Below the pieces are notes generated by a model. That model was not told where the DNA came from, made no database searches, and saw only the letters and a program-made list of their open reading frames with translations. From positions 1 through 64,000 of the forward strand of contig MU839192.1 in the NCBI GenBank assembly GCA_030685235.1: 64,000 bases of DNA, written 5' to 3'. This document shows, in pieces, positions 25,516 through 37,577 of this stretch. Each line of letters starts with the position of its first letter. The stretch's first letter is position 1. This DNA is from Copromyces sp. CBS 386.78 (taxonomy: Eukaryota > Ascomycota > Sordariomycetes > Sordariales > Sordariaceae). The translations under genes and the position numbers were made by a program.

Positions 25516-28500
25516 ATGGCACCCGCATCCGCAGCATCCCCCAAGCCCATGGCAGCCGGTCCATATGTCTTGAGACCCTTGCTCCACGATGTCCCTCTAT
25601 CGGCTGAGGGTACCGACGAAGATATTAAGATTAACTGCGTCGACTACTTAGGTGAGTCTCCCCTTGACCATGTATCTGCTGTTTATGCGCCAGCCATACT
25701 GACCCTGCTTTGCGCCCAACCCAGACGGTAACCTTTACGTTGGAACGTCCGCATCCGAGCTGCTCCATTTCTTCCGCATACCGCCCGATCCCAACGATCC
25801 GAACAGCACCGATACCTTTATCCTCGCCTCAAGGCTACTTCCTGCCTACTCGGAAACCTCCGGCTCGCCCAATGGCCCAAAACCCGGTGTCCAACAGATC
25901 CTCTTGCTGCCGCGCGTGGGCAAGGCATGTATCCTTTGCAACTGGACAGTCACATTCTACTCGCTACCGGAGCTGAGCCCGGTTTTTGGGACCACCCAAG
26001 TCCGGAACTGTAACTGGATTGGAGGTGTGGACTTGAACGCGAATTTTGAGAACCCCGGAACCGCCGTTACCATTCTCCTTTCGCTCAACAGGCGCATACA
26101 GGTGGTGAGGATTGGGGATGATGCTCGTGTCATCAGGAAGATCGACTTTTCCGGGAGCACTCTCTCGGTGCGGAGGGACAGTATCGCATGTGTTGCTGAT
26201 TCTAGGAGCTATGCTTTGCTGGACGTTGATCGGCAACTCAAGATCCCGTTAATGAGCATATCGTCCCTGGATGACTCCGCTCCGGGAGGACAGTATGGCC
26301 AAACACAGAACATTGCAGGGCCGCCCGAGAACGGAGGCCATTCAAGGAGCGCCTCATCGGCGACAGCAAGACTCGCGCCTGCTGACTTCCACAGCCATTC
26401 AAGAAGCACAAGCTTGTCTGGGTTGATGGGAAACATGCGTGGGAACCAGAGACCACAGGGAGAGCAAGACGATCCGGTGTTTCAACAGCCTGGCACACCG
26501 AAATCGTCGAACACTCCAGAGCGAAAACCCAGCCCTGCTCTAAACGACGGGGACAAGCCATTACCTCCACCCCCACGGGATTCGGTGGCATCTCTAGCGT
26601 CCCAAGCTTCTGGTACAGGGGGAATCTCTCCGGCACGCATAGCATCTCCTAAGCCACAACCTGGATTAGTCTTCTTAAAGCCACATATTGTGTCCCCTAC
26701 ACCAGAAGAATTCCTGCTCGTAACTGGAACAGGACCCCTCGACCCCGGAATCGGCATGTTTGTGAATCTGGACGGTGATCCTACGAGACCCACCGTTGAG
26801 TTTGAGAGATATCCCAGGGAGATCGCTGTTGACGGGGGTGCGCCCGACGTGTCATCTCCGGGGGCATCGGTTTTGGGTCGTGAGGCTGAGGGCTATGTCT
26901 TCGCTTCCATGGGAAAGGAGTTCGAAGATGGTGTACATCAGGGCTTGGAGATCCAAAGGTTCGATGTGAATGTCGGTGAAGACGAGGCAGAGAAGTTTTG
27001 GTTGGAAGTGCCTAGCAAGGACGACCCAACTACTCCCGCTGTTCACACCCCTATAGGCATCAGATCACTCTTGGCTAGCGAAGAGATGCAGTTTGAGGAG
27101 CTGGTCAAACGGCTTTGTCAGAGGAGATTTTCGCCGTTCAACGGGGGTTCTGCTACACCTGCTGTGTCCACAAAGGGTGCCGATTCACGTACGGCGTCCT
27201 CGATAGAGCGACTAGCACGAGAGAAGGAATTATTCGATCGAGACCTAGGGTCGGAAGAGGAACCGCTGCCAGAAAACTGGGAGACTGTGCGGAACAGGGA
27301 AAACGAGGAGTTCGTACGCGTGCTTTCCAAAGGCTCGTCGCGCCTGGCTGTCTGGACAGGGGCGGACATATGGTGGGCTGTTCGAAACCCCTTGTTGCTT
27401 CAGTTGGAATCGAGCCTAGAGTTGGCAACTTCTAAAGCACAACAGGGCAGCTCAGACAGCTCGGAACAGAGAACACAACTCCTCAATCTCATAAAAACCA
27501 TCAATAACCGGGAGCCCAAGACAGAGCTTGAGTTCATGACTCTCGGATACGTCAAGCAACGGGCCAGCATCATGCTTGTTGCCCACTTCCTAAACTGTGC
27601 CGAGTCTCCTTTCAGCGACTCTGAGACGAGGCAAATGGAAGCAAGTCTACTCGACGGTGACCTAGATGCTCGAGTGGTCTTGTCACTGATTCCCGCTCTT
27701 CGAAACGAGATCGTCATGGGCCAAAAGGGAATTTGGGTATATGGGGGAATCAGATCCCTTGTCGAAGAGTACATCACAGCGGAGAAGGACAAGGAAGTTA
27801 CGCAGACGATCGATTCGCTACCTCGACATGTGCTCGACTTCCTACGCCGGTTCCTCACTGCTTGGAGAAACAAAAAGGGCTTCGGCAGTATCTCCGCCGA
27901 GATCTTTCGGACAGTGGATGCGTCTTTACTACTAGTACTCCTAGAACTGGACAAGAACACGCCTGTGGGCAAGTCTGGCGAGCCTGGTTCACCTCGAAAG
28001 GAACTATACGAACTCGTGGACCACGGCGTTGACTGCTTTGATAGGGCGGTAAGCCTGCTAGAGGGATACCGCCGCCTGTACGTCCTCAGTCGACTCTACC
28101 AACAACGTAAGCTGTCGCCCTATGTGCTCAAAACATGGAAGCGTATCATCGAAGGGGAAGAGGATCGGGGCGGCGAGCTGGGAGGCGACGGTGAGCTGCA
28201 AGTCAGAAAGTATCTCAGCAACATCAGCAACCAGGAGCTGGTGAAGAAATACGGTGTTTGGCTGGCTAAGCGTAATCCCAAGCTGGGTGTCGAAGTCTTT
28301 GCCGATGATAAGATCAAAGCACCGAGATTGGTACCCACTGACGTCGTTGCCCTTTTAAAAGAAGAGGCACCCGATGCAGTCAAGTACTATCTTGAGCATC
28401 TCGTGTTCAGGAAGGGCAGCACAGCCTACATCAACGAGCTAATCACCTACTACCTCGACATCGTCATCAACGACCAAAACTCACCAGAATCCCGAGCGAC

Positions 28501-29407
28501 CGCCACGGCTTCATACGAAGCCTACCGCGCCTTACGCCCTCCCAAACCCACATACCGCCAATTCTTAACCGACAACGCCCCTCCAGACGACGAGGCCTGG
28601 CAAAGTCGCCTCCGACTCCTGCAACTCCTTGGTGGTGCGCACGACTACGACGCCGCCGCCATCCGCCAACGCATCGACTCCTCCCTAGCAGAATTCTCTT
28701 CCGAGCACGGCGCCGCAGCACTGTCCCAAAAGCAGCAGCAACCACAACAGCAAAAACAGCGCCTCCTCGTCCCCGAAGCCATCATCCTCAACGGCTGCCT
28801 CCACGACCACGAAGACTCCCTCCGCCTGCTCGTTCACCACCTAGGCGACTACGACTCCGCCGTCTCCTACTGCTTACGCGGCGGCCTTTCCCTCTCCTTT
28901 AACAACACCACCGCACCTTCGCAGCCAAAACAGCCACCCCCTACCAAAGAAACCCAGTCCCACCTCTTCCACGTCTTGCTAGCCGAGTTTCTCGCCATCG
29001 AAGACCTCAGCGACCGCGTCGAGCAGACGGGCGCACTGCTCGAGCGGTTCGGCGGCTGGTTTGATGTCTTGGAGGTTCTGGGGATGATCCCCGATGGCTG
29101 GTCTGTGGATGTCATTGCGCAGTTTTTGGTCATGGCGCTGCGGAAGCTGGTCGAAGAGCGGCATGAGAGTTTGGTGCAGAGGGCTTTGAGCGGGGCGGAA
29201 AATTTGAGGGTTGGGTATGAGAGTGTGGTGAGGATGGGGGAGTTGGGCCCGACCGTTGTCGGTGATGAGGAGAAAAGAGGTGGAGGGCAGGGAGGAGCGA
29301 GAGGAGAGGAGATGCAAGAGATGAATGAAATGCAGGAGATGGGGGATATGGGTGGGAGTAAAAGGGGAGTTGGTGTTGGTGGGAGTGATGATGATGAGTT
29401 TGCCTGA
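25516..29407 (+). CDS. vps3: CORVET-type tethering subunit, Vps3 / TGFBRAP1-like (CNH domain)
   Basis: Predicted tethering and Rab5-effector subunit acting in early-endosome fusion and vacuolar sorting. Exons 25516-25651 and 25725-29407 give 1,272 aa. The 73-nt intron joins NCVDYL to DGNLYVGTSASELLHFFRIP, the first blades of an N-terminal CNH beta-propeller (about residues 20-430, interrupted by a Ser/Pro-rich insertion near 225-345). The C-terminal two thirds are alpha-helical solenoid; the YRRLYVLSRLYQQRKLSPYV and AVKYYLEHLVF stretches match the Vps39/TRAP1 domain 1 region. A Met/Glu/Gly-rich tail ends DDDEFA. It resembles Vps3/TGFBRAP1 more than Vps39/Vam6, because the N-terminus lacks the Vam6 start and carries the VGKACILCNWTVTFYSLPEL segment. 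The Vps3-versus-Vam6 choice is less certain than the family. Confidence 0.85.
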
Positions 29408-29476
29408 GGCTTTTTTTTCTTTTGTTTATTTTAGCGAAAATTTTGATATATATTTCAAACGTCTTTCTTTTTGAGC

Positions 29477-29904
29477 AACTCTACTCGCACGTTGATAAAA
29501 CTCTATTCGCACGTTGAAGAAAAGGTCATTTCAATGTCTTTTTTGGAGTACTAAAGAATATAATAAGGAGGTAAAAAGTATATAACATTTTTTCTTATTT
29601 TTTTCTCTACCTAATATTACCCTTTTGAAGAACGTATGTAACTAGTAGGCTAAGAAAACTATAGAGAAAGAAGCTATTATATATAAATAATTATGAAAAT
29701 CAAAAGTCTAAAAGTCTGAGAAAGTAGGATTTAAATAGCGCTTAAGGCTATAAGGAGGGTACCTACTATGAAAAATCCGTTAAAAATCGGCGAGTAATTT
29801 GGTACTACTTTTATTTTCATATACCAATGTTTGACTGAGTTATAATTAAAAAGGAAAAGTGGATCCACGTGCGAATAGAGTTTTATCAACGTGCGAGTAG
29901 AGTT
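29477..29904. mobile_element. Small inverted-repeat element (MITE-like), 428 bp
   Basis: Perfect 38-bp terminal inverted repeats at 29,477-29,514 and 29,867-29,904. Each terminus is itself two tandem copies of a roughly 20-bp unit resembling ACTCTAYTCGCACGTTGA. The interior is AT-rich with no coding potential. No clear target duplication is visible at the edges. It lies 69 bases after the stop of the Vps3-like gene and 187 bases before tRNA-Gln. The superfamily is unassigned. Confidence 0.8.
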
Positions 29905-30091
29905 TCTCTTCTTTTTAAGGACGCAATCACTTTTCCTCGGTAGACACTTTTCATTTGCATCTAGAACAAGAGTTCCAGCCCGTGCATTGGTCAAAGAAAG
30001 ATGGGAACAGGTCGTTGCGCTTTGGCCAGAGGGAATGTGCAATGCCCCATATAGGACCCACAATTCAAAGGTTCCAACAACACTCAACTAC

Positions 30092-30176
30092 GGTTGTATA
30101 GTGTAGCGGTTATCACTCCGGATTCTGAATTCCATCAGAACATTCCGGCAACCCCGGTTCGATTCCGGGTACGACC
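30092..30176 (+). tRNA. tRNA-Gln (anticodon CUG), with intron
   Basis: A full cloverleaf can be folded. Acceptor GGTTGTA pairs with TACGACC. D-arm is GTGTAGCGGTTATCAC. Anticodon stem CCGGA pairs with TCCGG around a loop with CTG at 30,125-30,127. T-arm is CCCGG-TTCGATT-CCGGG. About 14 extra bases after position 37 form a nuclear tRNA intron at the canonical site. No CCA is encoded, and a T-run follows at about 30,182-30,191 as a Pol III terminator. Confidence 0.95.
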
Positions 30177-30633
30177 TTCACTTTTGCTTTTTTTCCATTG
30201 CTCTTTTTGATGATCAAGGTGATTGTTTTTTGCTTTGGCTTCTATCGTGTTTCTATTTTTGTTCGGTCTTGGTTCTTAGGTCAAAACACCTACACTCAGT
30301 CATCAATTGCCCTTGTGTCCAACGGGACCGAGCAGCAATGGTCTGCCTCATGCCTGCATGCACGGCCGACTGCACCTGCTCACCTGTCCGACGTTAAAGG
30401 AAAGAAGCGGTTGAAGAATCAGAATGAGCGCCCTGTACTGTGGGAAGGAAGGGACCCATCGCGCCAATTACGGGCACACGAGCTGAGGGCTGTCAAGGGA
30501 GGAAGCTAGAGGTATTCACCCAGGTAAGCCAGACGGCTGATTGGAAGTCTGGTGGGCTCCGAGGAATCGTGTATGTAAAACAAACCCAGGCCCCGAACCT
30601 TTTCGCCCTCGCTTTCCTTCTCTACCCATCTGT
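30177..30633. other. Spacer between tRNA-Gln and the HET gene
   Basis: Starts with T-runs that probably terminate the tRNA transcript. Nothing else is supported. Confidence 0.5.
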
Positions 30634-32971
30634 CTAAATCAATGTTAACCTGGCACGGGTGAAATAACGCCGAGGAGCCCAGGCCGTGCTCCCTGACGAT
30701 GTAAAGGGCTGATAAGTTGCTCCTTTCTTTCGCATGGCCGAATACCTTCCCGCCCTGCAGTACACCCCTTCCGTCACTCTTCGCAAGACCAAACCGGTAC
30801 CGCCATCACGGTCAACTTCCAGAAGATACATGCTCTCTGTGTGCTGCCCTTTTTTCGATGCGATGCCGGGTACTTCCATTATTGCTATTCCCTCAAATGG
30901 ATGACGATCCTCATAGGCCGACGTCCCTGTATAAAACGATCCCTCGGGATCAAAGCCTGTACGGCAAACTGTCGCCCTGCAAAGCATACCCCATAAAATA
31001 ATCTGCTTTTGTGAAACCGTGAGGACCGATATGTCCGTTTTCTCGACGTCCATGAAGTCGACGGCACCAATGACAGACGCCCAGGACCACGAAGGCGCCG
31101 CTCTTTCAGGTGACCTTCTCATGCTACCGATTTCAACCGGATACCAGAAAATGAGCCGAGGGACATCGCCAAACCACAGGCCGCCCGCATATCGGCATGT
31201 AGACAGGCCTTTGAGTCTCCCCGCAATGGCCGACAAAGCAGGCAGCCTATCCATGGGATCGCTCACAGCACGGCGGGTATAGTTCCTTATTAACCTCTTC
31301 CAGGTTTGCATGACGCGTTCCTCCAGCCGGCGATGTGTCTGCGTGGGCACCCTGGCACGGAACCTGTCGACATCCTCTAGCTCGACCACCGGAGCCCAGT
31401 CGATGCTTACTGGACTTCGCTCGACCTTGTCACGCGTCCAGCCGTCCACGAGGTAATCAACCTTCGAGGCATGTGGAACGCCGTAACGATCACAGTTGCA
31501 GTGCCACCGTGTTTGATGCGTGCCGAACTCCAGCATCCGAGAAGAGATCAGGGACTCTTGTAGGGTCCATCCTCGATGGTCAATGGGCTCGTCCCATTGT
31601 TCGCTCCGGTTTTGCCAAAGCAAGACTGTTCCACTTTGACCGGCTCGGCATCTGAATGGGATCAGAAAGCTCCCCTCACCGGGCTGATTTCGTGATTGGA
31701 GAAGACCATCGTGGCAGGTAGATGCTCGGGAGGCTGATATCGTGACCTCGGCGTTCTCGTAGATGCCTCCCATCTTCCGTATCTCTTCGTGTTTGTCACG
31801 GATATCGTTCTGGATGATGCAGAAGGCATCTATCCATATGTAGTTGAAGCCCAGCACTCTGTGATGTAAATTGCATCCTTGATGGTCTGTGGAAGCTGGG
31901 CATGTGTGATATCGGTGAGCCACTGAAACAAGTTTTCGTTCCGAAGGACGTTGGTCTGACTTTGTCCCCAGCAGTAGCTCAGCGCTACGTAACGAGGAAT
32001 CGTACTTGCTGAGGGTAGGTCGGCTGAGACATCCACCAGTTTCAAGCTTGGGACAGATTCGTCGCCGGATATTCGAAGCAGTCTTTTCGGATGCGACTGG
32101 TGAGAGAATGAATGCCGCCCAAAGCTCGTTGCAGTAGGATATCGTGGACATTCGTTAAACCATTTCCGTATCAGTTCGAGCGAAGACTCCGAAGACGGAT
32201 GCATATTCGGAGGTCTGGTCAAGACCTCTCGCGCCGCGGGATCACTGTGATGTTTTCAGCCTGGTGGCTCCCTCCAACAAGGCAAGTTGCGACAGATACT
32301 GACTCTTGACTTGCACAAAGTACTACCTTTATGGAGTCGGTTCCTCCAACCACATAGTTGGCGTTTTCTCCCATCTCGTCCAGGAATTCATCATCTGAGT
32401 CATCTACCGGCACATCATCCGCAAGGAGATAGTGGCCTTGTCCTTCAGGTTCTTCCTGCCAGTCTTTCTCCAAAACCCCCATGACTTCTGGTTCATCCTC
32501 TATCCGGATCGGATGAAACCTTGTCTGACCTGGTAACTTCTGCCGCACGTTGTCCGTTCCCTTTCTCCTGGTCGGGTTTTTATCGTCAGCCGCCACAGAT
32601 GGTCGATGAAGCCCGTCCACAGAACGGAAGGTCCATAGCCAAGGAGTGTATCGTCCATCAACCCACTGAAGGTAAAGATGCGTCTTAATCGAGCCATGTC
32701 TGCCAACCAAAGCCTGTAGTTGTCCCTGGCCGGGAGCGTCTCGGACCGCAGGCAATTTGGAAGTCAGCCACTTTATGAACGCACACCCATCACCCTCGCC
32801 AAGCAGCGAATCCTCCGCAAGCGTAACAGCTTCGTCGTGAAGAAGGTCAAACATGTACATCTCGGTATCCATTCCGGTGCGACCATTGGCGCTCGCGTCG
32901 AAGGAAAAGACGAGCTTTGGGGAGGAGCATCTTGCGCAGCTATGGGGTTCCGGGTAGATGGGCGATGGCAT
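30634..32971 (-). pseudogene. HET-domain (heterokaryon incompatibility) gene with one frameshift
   Basis: HET-domain proteins trigger non-self recognition and incompatibility cell death in filamentous ascomycetes. On the minus strand, exon 1 is 32971-32304 and exon 2 is 32244-30634. The 59-nt intron (GTCAGT donor, CTGAAAAC branch, ATCACAG acceptor) joins LCASQD to DPAAREVLTRPP. HET motifs are clear: YVALSYCWG, then LPQTIKDAIYITE, then LGFNYIWIDAFCIIQND, EEIRKMGGIYENAEVTISA, and the downstream RGWTLQESLIS. The reading frame breaks at about 31,850-31,862 between ITE and LGFNY: the two halves of the domain are in different frames and one base appears to be missing. Everything else is open, so the lesion is recent or an assembly error. 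The N-terminal part (CARC, then GCAFIKWL) is typical of HET proteins. Flanking start and end could shift slightly. Confidence 0.75.
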
Positions 32972-33556
32972 CGCTTGTTAAGACTACAGTTGCTGCTCGT
33001 TTGTCATGAGTGATGCGATAACCGCGGCATCAGGTAAGGTCTATACGAGAAACAATAACGAGGGCCATGCATGATGATAAAAGTCCTCCGTGAACGAAGG
33101 CTGACCCCCATAACAAATGGTGGCTTATCTCGTTGAGAGGCCGCCAGTCTCACCAGAAAAGCTGTGTACCAAGGGAAGAGTCCAATTGGACATGATGCCG
33201 CCCACCCAATTGATCACTTTGGTGCAACCCATAACATCTGTTCGTCCGGTTCACTTTTGCCAGGTCCATCGTGAAGGAAAAGGTGCTGATAGCGGAGCGG
33301 GAACTTATCCCGACTGAAGCGAAACCATCAGGAAATTTTCCAAAAATATGCGCAAGTCATATTGAAACAGAAAGGAGGAACAAAAAGGCAAAGAAGAAGT
33401 GGAAGGAGACTCGGAGTTCACGAAAGTGTCACAAACTGCGGGGTACCTCCACCAAAAGAAAAGGGGGGAGGAGCTCCATAAACAGTTGGAGCTTCCTTCC
33501 CCGCCAAGACCAAGCTCCCTATACAAACCACCTTCTGCCATGTGTCTTTATCAAAT
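32972..33556. other. Upstream region of the HET gene to tRNA-Arg
   Basis: No gene supported. Presumably contains the HET promoter. Confidence 0.4.
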
Positions 33557-33652
33557 GGCCCGCTGGCCAAATGGTAAGGCGTCAGATTTCGGGTTTCTTT
33601 AAAAGACCAGAAATATCTCTGAAGATTGGGCGTTCGAGCCGCCCGTGGGTCG
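33557..33652 (+). tRNA. tRNA-Arg (anticodon UCG), with intron
   Basis: Acceptor GGCCCGC pairs with GTGGGTC (two G-U pairs), discriminator G. D-arm is GCCAAATGGTAAGGC. Anticodon stem TCAGA pairs with TCTGA with TCG at 33,589-33,591. T-arm is GGGCG-TTCGAGC-CGCCC. A 24-base insertion after position 37 is at the canonical nuclear tRNA intron site. T-runs after 33,660 fit a Pol III terminator. Confidence 0.93.
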
Positions 33653-34710
33653 TTTATTCTTTTGGTTCTTTTTTTGTTTTTGGATCGTTGGAGGTTGAGG
33701 AGATGGGGCCTGGAGTTGGGATTGTTTTTAGGTTTTAGGCGAGGGGTCTTGCGTTTATGTCGTTACCCCCGAGCTTACTTACGTCCATGCGTCCCGTCGC
33801 TTGCGTAGGACTCGGTTCACTTTCGCTTTTGGTTTATATTCCTTTTTGGCAGCTTCCCGTTTATTGCATCTTTGACGTTTGAGTTCACAGGAGAGTAGCT
33901 GCACTGGACGCCGCTCTCCTCGTACTCCCCGTGGGTAAGGGGAAGTCTTTGCGAATGTGGCCCGAGGGAGCGTCATGACGCCTGTTTACCATCCGCGCCA
34001 TCTTTCGCGAAAGACGACATGATCGGAGAGATGTTGCAGAAGCATCATTGTTCCCTGGGAGATTCAAGGGCAAGATGACCATCACCGAGACTTTTGCAGC
34101 ACAATCCGTCATGCAGCAAGTCGAGTCCGAGAAGCTGCCAAGCTCGGGAAGAAGAATGATCAACTCCGTGTTGACGCCATATTCAGTCTGAAGTCACATG
34201 GAAGGATCTCGGACACAAGTCATAAGGCTTAAATCCAGGGGTATAATGCCGCCGGATAGGTTATCGCCTGTCCCCAACTTGCCGACGAGAAGGTGGATCA
34301 TGGGAGATCGACAACGGTGAGCAAAAGAGGATGGAATAGGCACACCTTGGCATTGACTAATGTCTTGGAAAAGTACCCTGTGTTATGAAGCATGGGGACT
34401 GGTATGATCACGAAACTCCGAAAGGATTGGATTCTGGTGTTTAAATGGTAGCCTAGGGGAGTGCTGAGGCTGTGACGGCTTTGGCGGCTCGGCGTTACGG
34501 CAAGCTAGACTTAAGGGTTTGAGGCTGCAGTGCCGATCACTTGTGTCGAAGGAGCCAAGTGGGACTACACTTGATCGACGCGCTTATGCCACTGATTCAC
34601 TTGGGGGTCTTCTTGTTGGCGACAGGAATGACATACCATAAGCCATAAGCCGTGCTTTGAAGCCTAATTCAGAGGTGGTAAACGATCGGTGCTCCATCCT
34701 GTTCGATGCG
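33653..34710. other. Intergenic region before the AT-rich block
   Basis: About 1 kb of normal composition with no recognisable gene. An open stretch around 33,960-34,190 on the plus strand has no identifiable motif. Confidence 0.4.
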
Positions 34711-34800
34711 TACTCGTCTGGGCTAGAAACGCCCTCTGCGACCCTGTGCCTGGCACAGGGTCTGGTGCATTGATTCGCAAAAATGCATTGATTCGCAAAA
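34711..34800 (-). repeat. Hairpin-bearing dispersed repeat, right copy
   Basis: Inverted relative of positions 1-95. On the plus strand the conserved block is 34,711-34,738, the hairpin is 34,740-34,750 with 34,752-34,762 (11-bp perfect stem), and two tandem TGCATTGATTCGCAA units are at 34,766-34,798. The stem sequence differs from the left copy but pairing is preserved. It ends exactly where RIP-degraded AT-rich DNA begins. Confidence 0.75.
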
Positions 34801-34849
34801 AAAAATTGGTACCTAGTAAACCCCGTATTTTGTTAGCAAACTGATGTAC

Positions 34850-37577
34850 CACCGTTTTTTTGCATACCCGCCATAGGCAATTTCACTTCCCTAACCGTGT
34901 GAATCCATCACTAATTACCAAATATCGCTCTAGGAGCGTTGGTATATAGTGTAAAATGATAGAAAGTATGTAACTAATGTAAATTTTCACTAATTAGCTA
35001 TACTAATGTGTTAAACGGCGTGCAGGGAGTAGTCTAAGCGGGCTTTAGCTATCTCTAACCGTCTAGCACCTTCGTACATTATAATCTTCCTAAATCTCAT
35101 TCTATATACTATATTTATCCTATTAATAATCGAGTTATTTTGTTATGAAATCGTATATAATAGAATTAGTTAGTAACTTTCTTACCGGTCTTTCGAATGA
35201 GTAGCGTATTAATCTAGCTATCGGTACCCTATATAAAGGAAAGTTTAAAACGGTCGCTACCGCGGCGAGAGCTTATGGCGTTAGCTACTACACTATTGTA
35301 AGGCAATTGAAGGGAGCGAAACCGCGGTCGTAGAATAATAGGGTAAAGAAATTAATTAAAGAGGAGGAATTCGCATTATTTATTTAAGTAAATACCTAGA
35401 TATTTATCGGTTTATAGCGGTTATTTACAATTAACGTTAATCGTTAATTAATTATTTTAATTAGTAATTAAATAGAATATAAAATTATAAATTAAGAGAT
35501 TATATATACTATTAGATAATTCGTTCAAATAAATAGCCGCGAAATTATAATTAATTAATAATAAGTACATTAATTTATAATTCGGTTAGAATTTAAATTT
35601 GTACGTACGAAATTACTAGTGTAAGTACGCAAGGCCACTCAATTACGGGCTAATATAGAAGAGGTATTTAAATTATAGAAAGAAATGATCGATAATGAGT
35701 TGGGGCGTTTTGTCAGAATAGATGTTGAGATACTTGTAGAGCCACGACACTGAGGAGCGGATCTGCTCCAGGGCTAAATAGGGTTGAAGATGGAAAAGCA
35801 TAAGAAGGATGGCATCCCCTTTCAAGAACAAAAAAAAAAAAAAAAGCAAGCAGAGAACAACGAATTGAACACCAACATTCTTGAGATCTTTGATCACATT
35901 CGTAAAGTACTTTCTATCTTCTTTAACACCGACCTCCAGATCCGCACCTCGCTATCTTAAGAAAAGCATAGAGGTAAAGAGAGCTTCACCTTCTGTCTTT
36001 CCTTTTGGTGGGTTTATGGCTGTGGTTTGACAACTCTATCTAGTTCTACGGACAAATTTATCAGCTCTAGATCTGCTCCTCGCTATACAAGTTTGTGTGG
36101 TGTGGCCCCATTCCTTTGTTGGTGTGGTTTTGCTCCATTTTAATAAAAACGATATTATATTAAATAATATGTAGAATGGGGATGAATTTGGGTTTAGAGT
36201 CGGTATATAATTTAAATCCTATATTATTTAATTATATATTGAGATACTAATTATATATACCCCTAATTTAGACGTGTATAAATTAGTAACGGTTGTTAAA
36301 TATATTTCTGCCTTTGGCCATATAATCCTTACGTTTATTATCTTCTCCGGTATTAATATTAGCGAGAACTATATTAATAACTATTTCGATAGATATAGTA
36401 TTATTGCTACTTTTCTTAGCGGCTATATTGACGATTAGTTTGCTTTCGGTTAGTTTGATTATTAGGAGGAGTATTTTTACCCTATTAATAAAGAGGAGAA
36501 GCGTTTCCTCCTTTTCAATAATTATAATAATTATTGTACGATCGAATTGTATATACAATACTACTGTAATAATATTATACTATTTTTATTACTTCTATAT
36601 TCTACTTATATCCTTTAACATTTTAACGTAAGAGTCTTTTAAATTTATAAATATTATTATTAGAAGGATATATTCAAAACTATAATATATAGTAACGTTG
36701 AATATAGTAAACTTTCCTTTTTAGATAGATTATTTTATATAAGAAGCGAATCTTTTAAATAGAATATAATTAAATTTGCTTGAGTAAAGTGTAGTCTTTT
36801 CCTATATAAACCCTTTATTATACTTGTTAAATTATAAAACCCGCTTATATTAGTAATTAACCTTAGTATTTTAAAAAGAAAGAAAGGATATATTACAATT
36901 GAAAATAACGAAGGTTAGGCTAAATTAATATTAATTATAGATAATTATACTTATTTATAGGTATAAGAGAAGGAGAAGGGCCTTATAAACTTAATATTAT
37001 ATAAATATTTTAATTAATTTAGTGTTTTCGATTCTTATATTAATTATAGTATTATAATACTTCTACTAATATTGCGCTCTAAAAAAGATTAGGCAAAGGT
37101 AATAACCCCCCCTTTTAATATAACTACGATTTTAAAGTATAATACGTACATTTAATAAGGGTTGCTTAGATCTATTATAGTAAAAACTCTTTTAAGTCCT
37201 ATTACTAAATATATTATATTTAAAAGGGATAAATCTATTAAAATAGTCGCTTTAATAGGGGTTATTAATATAGAGGTATAGCGCTTTAAAAAGAGGAGGT
37301 AACTGGAGGAGGTAGTATAGAGAGAGAGCCGTACTACTAATCGTTTAGTTATTCGTATTAGTCTAGTTAAGGTAGGTGATATTCGTCTTCGTATAGTTGT
37401 AAACGAATATTATAGAATTGAGTTACATATACGAAAGAAGTTGCGCTAGCGTAAGAAAGATTTTAATATTAAATAGATTGTTTTATAGCAGTAGCTTAGT
37501 ACGTATAAAATAGAGTAATAGAATAAAGTTTAGAATCAAAGGGTGGAATTACAATTTATTAGTAAATTTTATATTAA
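34850..37577 (+). mobile_element. Fot1/pogo-type DNA transposon relic, RIP-degraded and interrupted
   Basis: Reading through stop codons on the plus strand, the CENP-B/pogo-like helix-turn-helix region is at 35,221-35,400 (KGKFKTVATAARAYGVSYYT, then RQLKGAKPR). The catalytic region starts at 36,175-36,204 (NGDEFGFRVG). Around 36,520-36,640 it carries the degraded family signature ending in HST..LQPLDVGVF (seen as LYSTYIL-HFNVRVF). A basic C-terminal part runs to about 37,550 (RTTNRLVIRISLVKVGDIRL). A segment resembling the start of a pogo terminus (ACCCGCCATAGGCA) is at about 34,867. The right end was not found; gypsy element D begins at 37,578. Dense TAA/TAG codons indicate RIP. The span is approximate. 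Confidence 0.75.
35695..36140. other. Unmutated insert of about 445 bp inside the pogo relic
   Basis: The transposase frame is continuous up to about 35,692 (EEVFKLWKEMID) and resumes at about 36,145 (KNDIILNN, then NGDEFGFRVG). The sequence between has ordinary base composition, an A-run at about 35,828-35,845, and repeated short motifs such as GATCTGCTCC, while both sides are AT-saturated. This suggests an insertion after RIP acted, or a single-copy segment that RIP ignored. Identity unknown; a short minus-strand open frame here has no recognisable domain. Confidence 0.55.

Noticed and set aside
32219..32971. The upstream HET exon as a separate gene.
   Set aside because: A 59-nt intron with good donor, branch and acceptor joins it in frame to the HET domain.
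33885..34163. Open frames on both strands before the AT-rich block.
   Set aside because: No identifiable domain; length is compatible with chance in GC-balanced DNA.
35673..35897. 74-codon minus-strand frame with a hydrophobic, Phe-rich stretch.
   Set aside because: The Phe-rich part is just the translated poly-A/T run inside the RIP-free insert.
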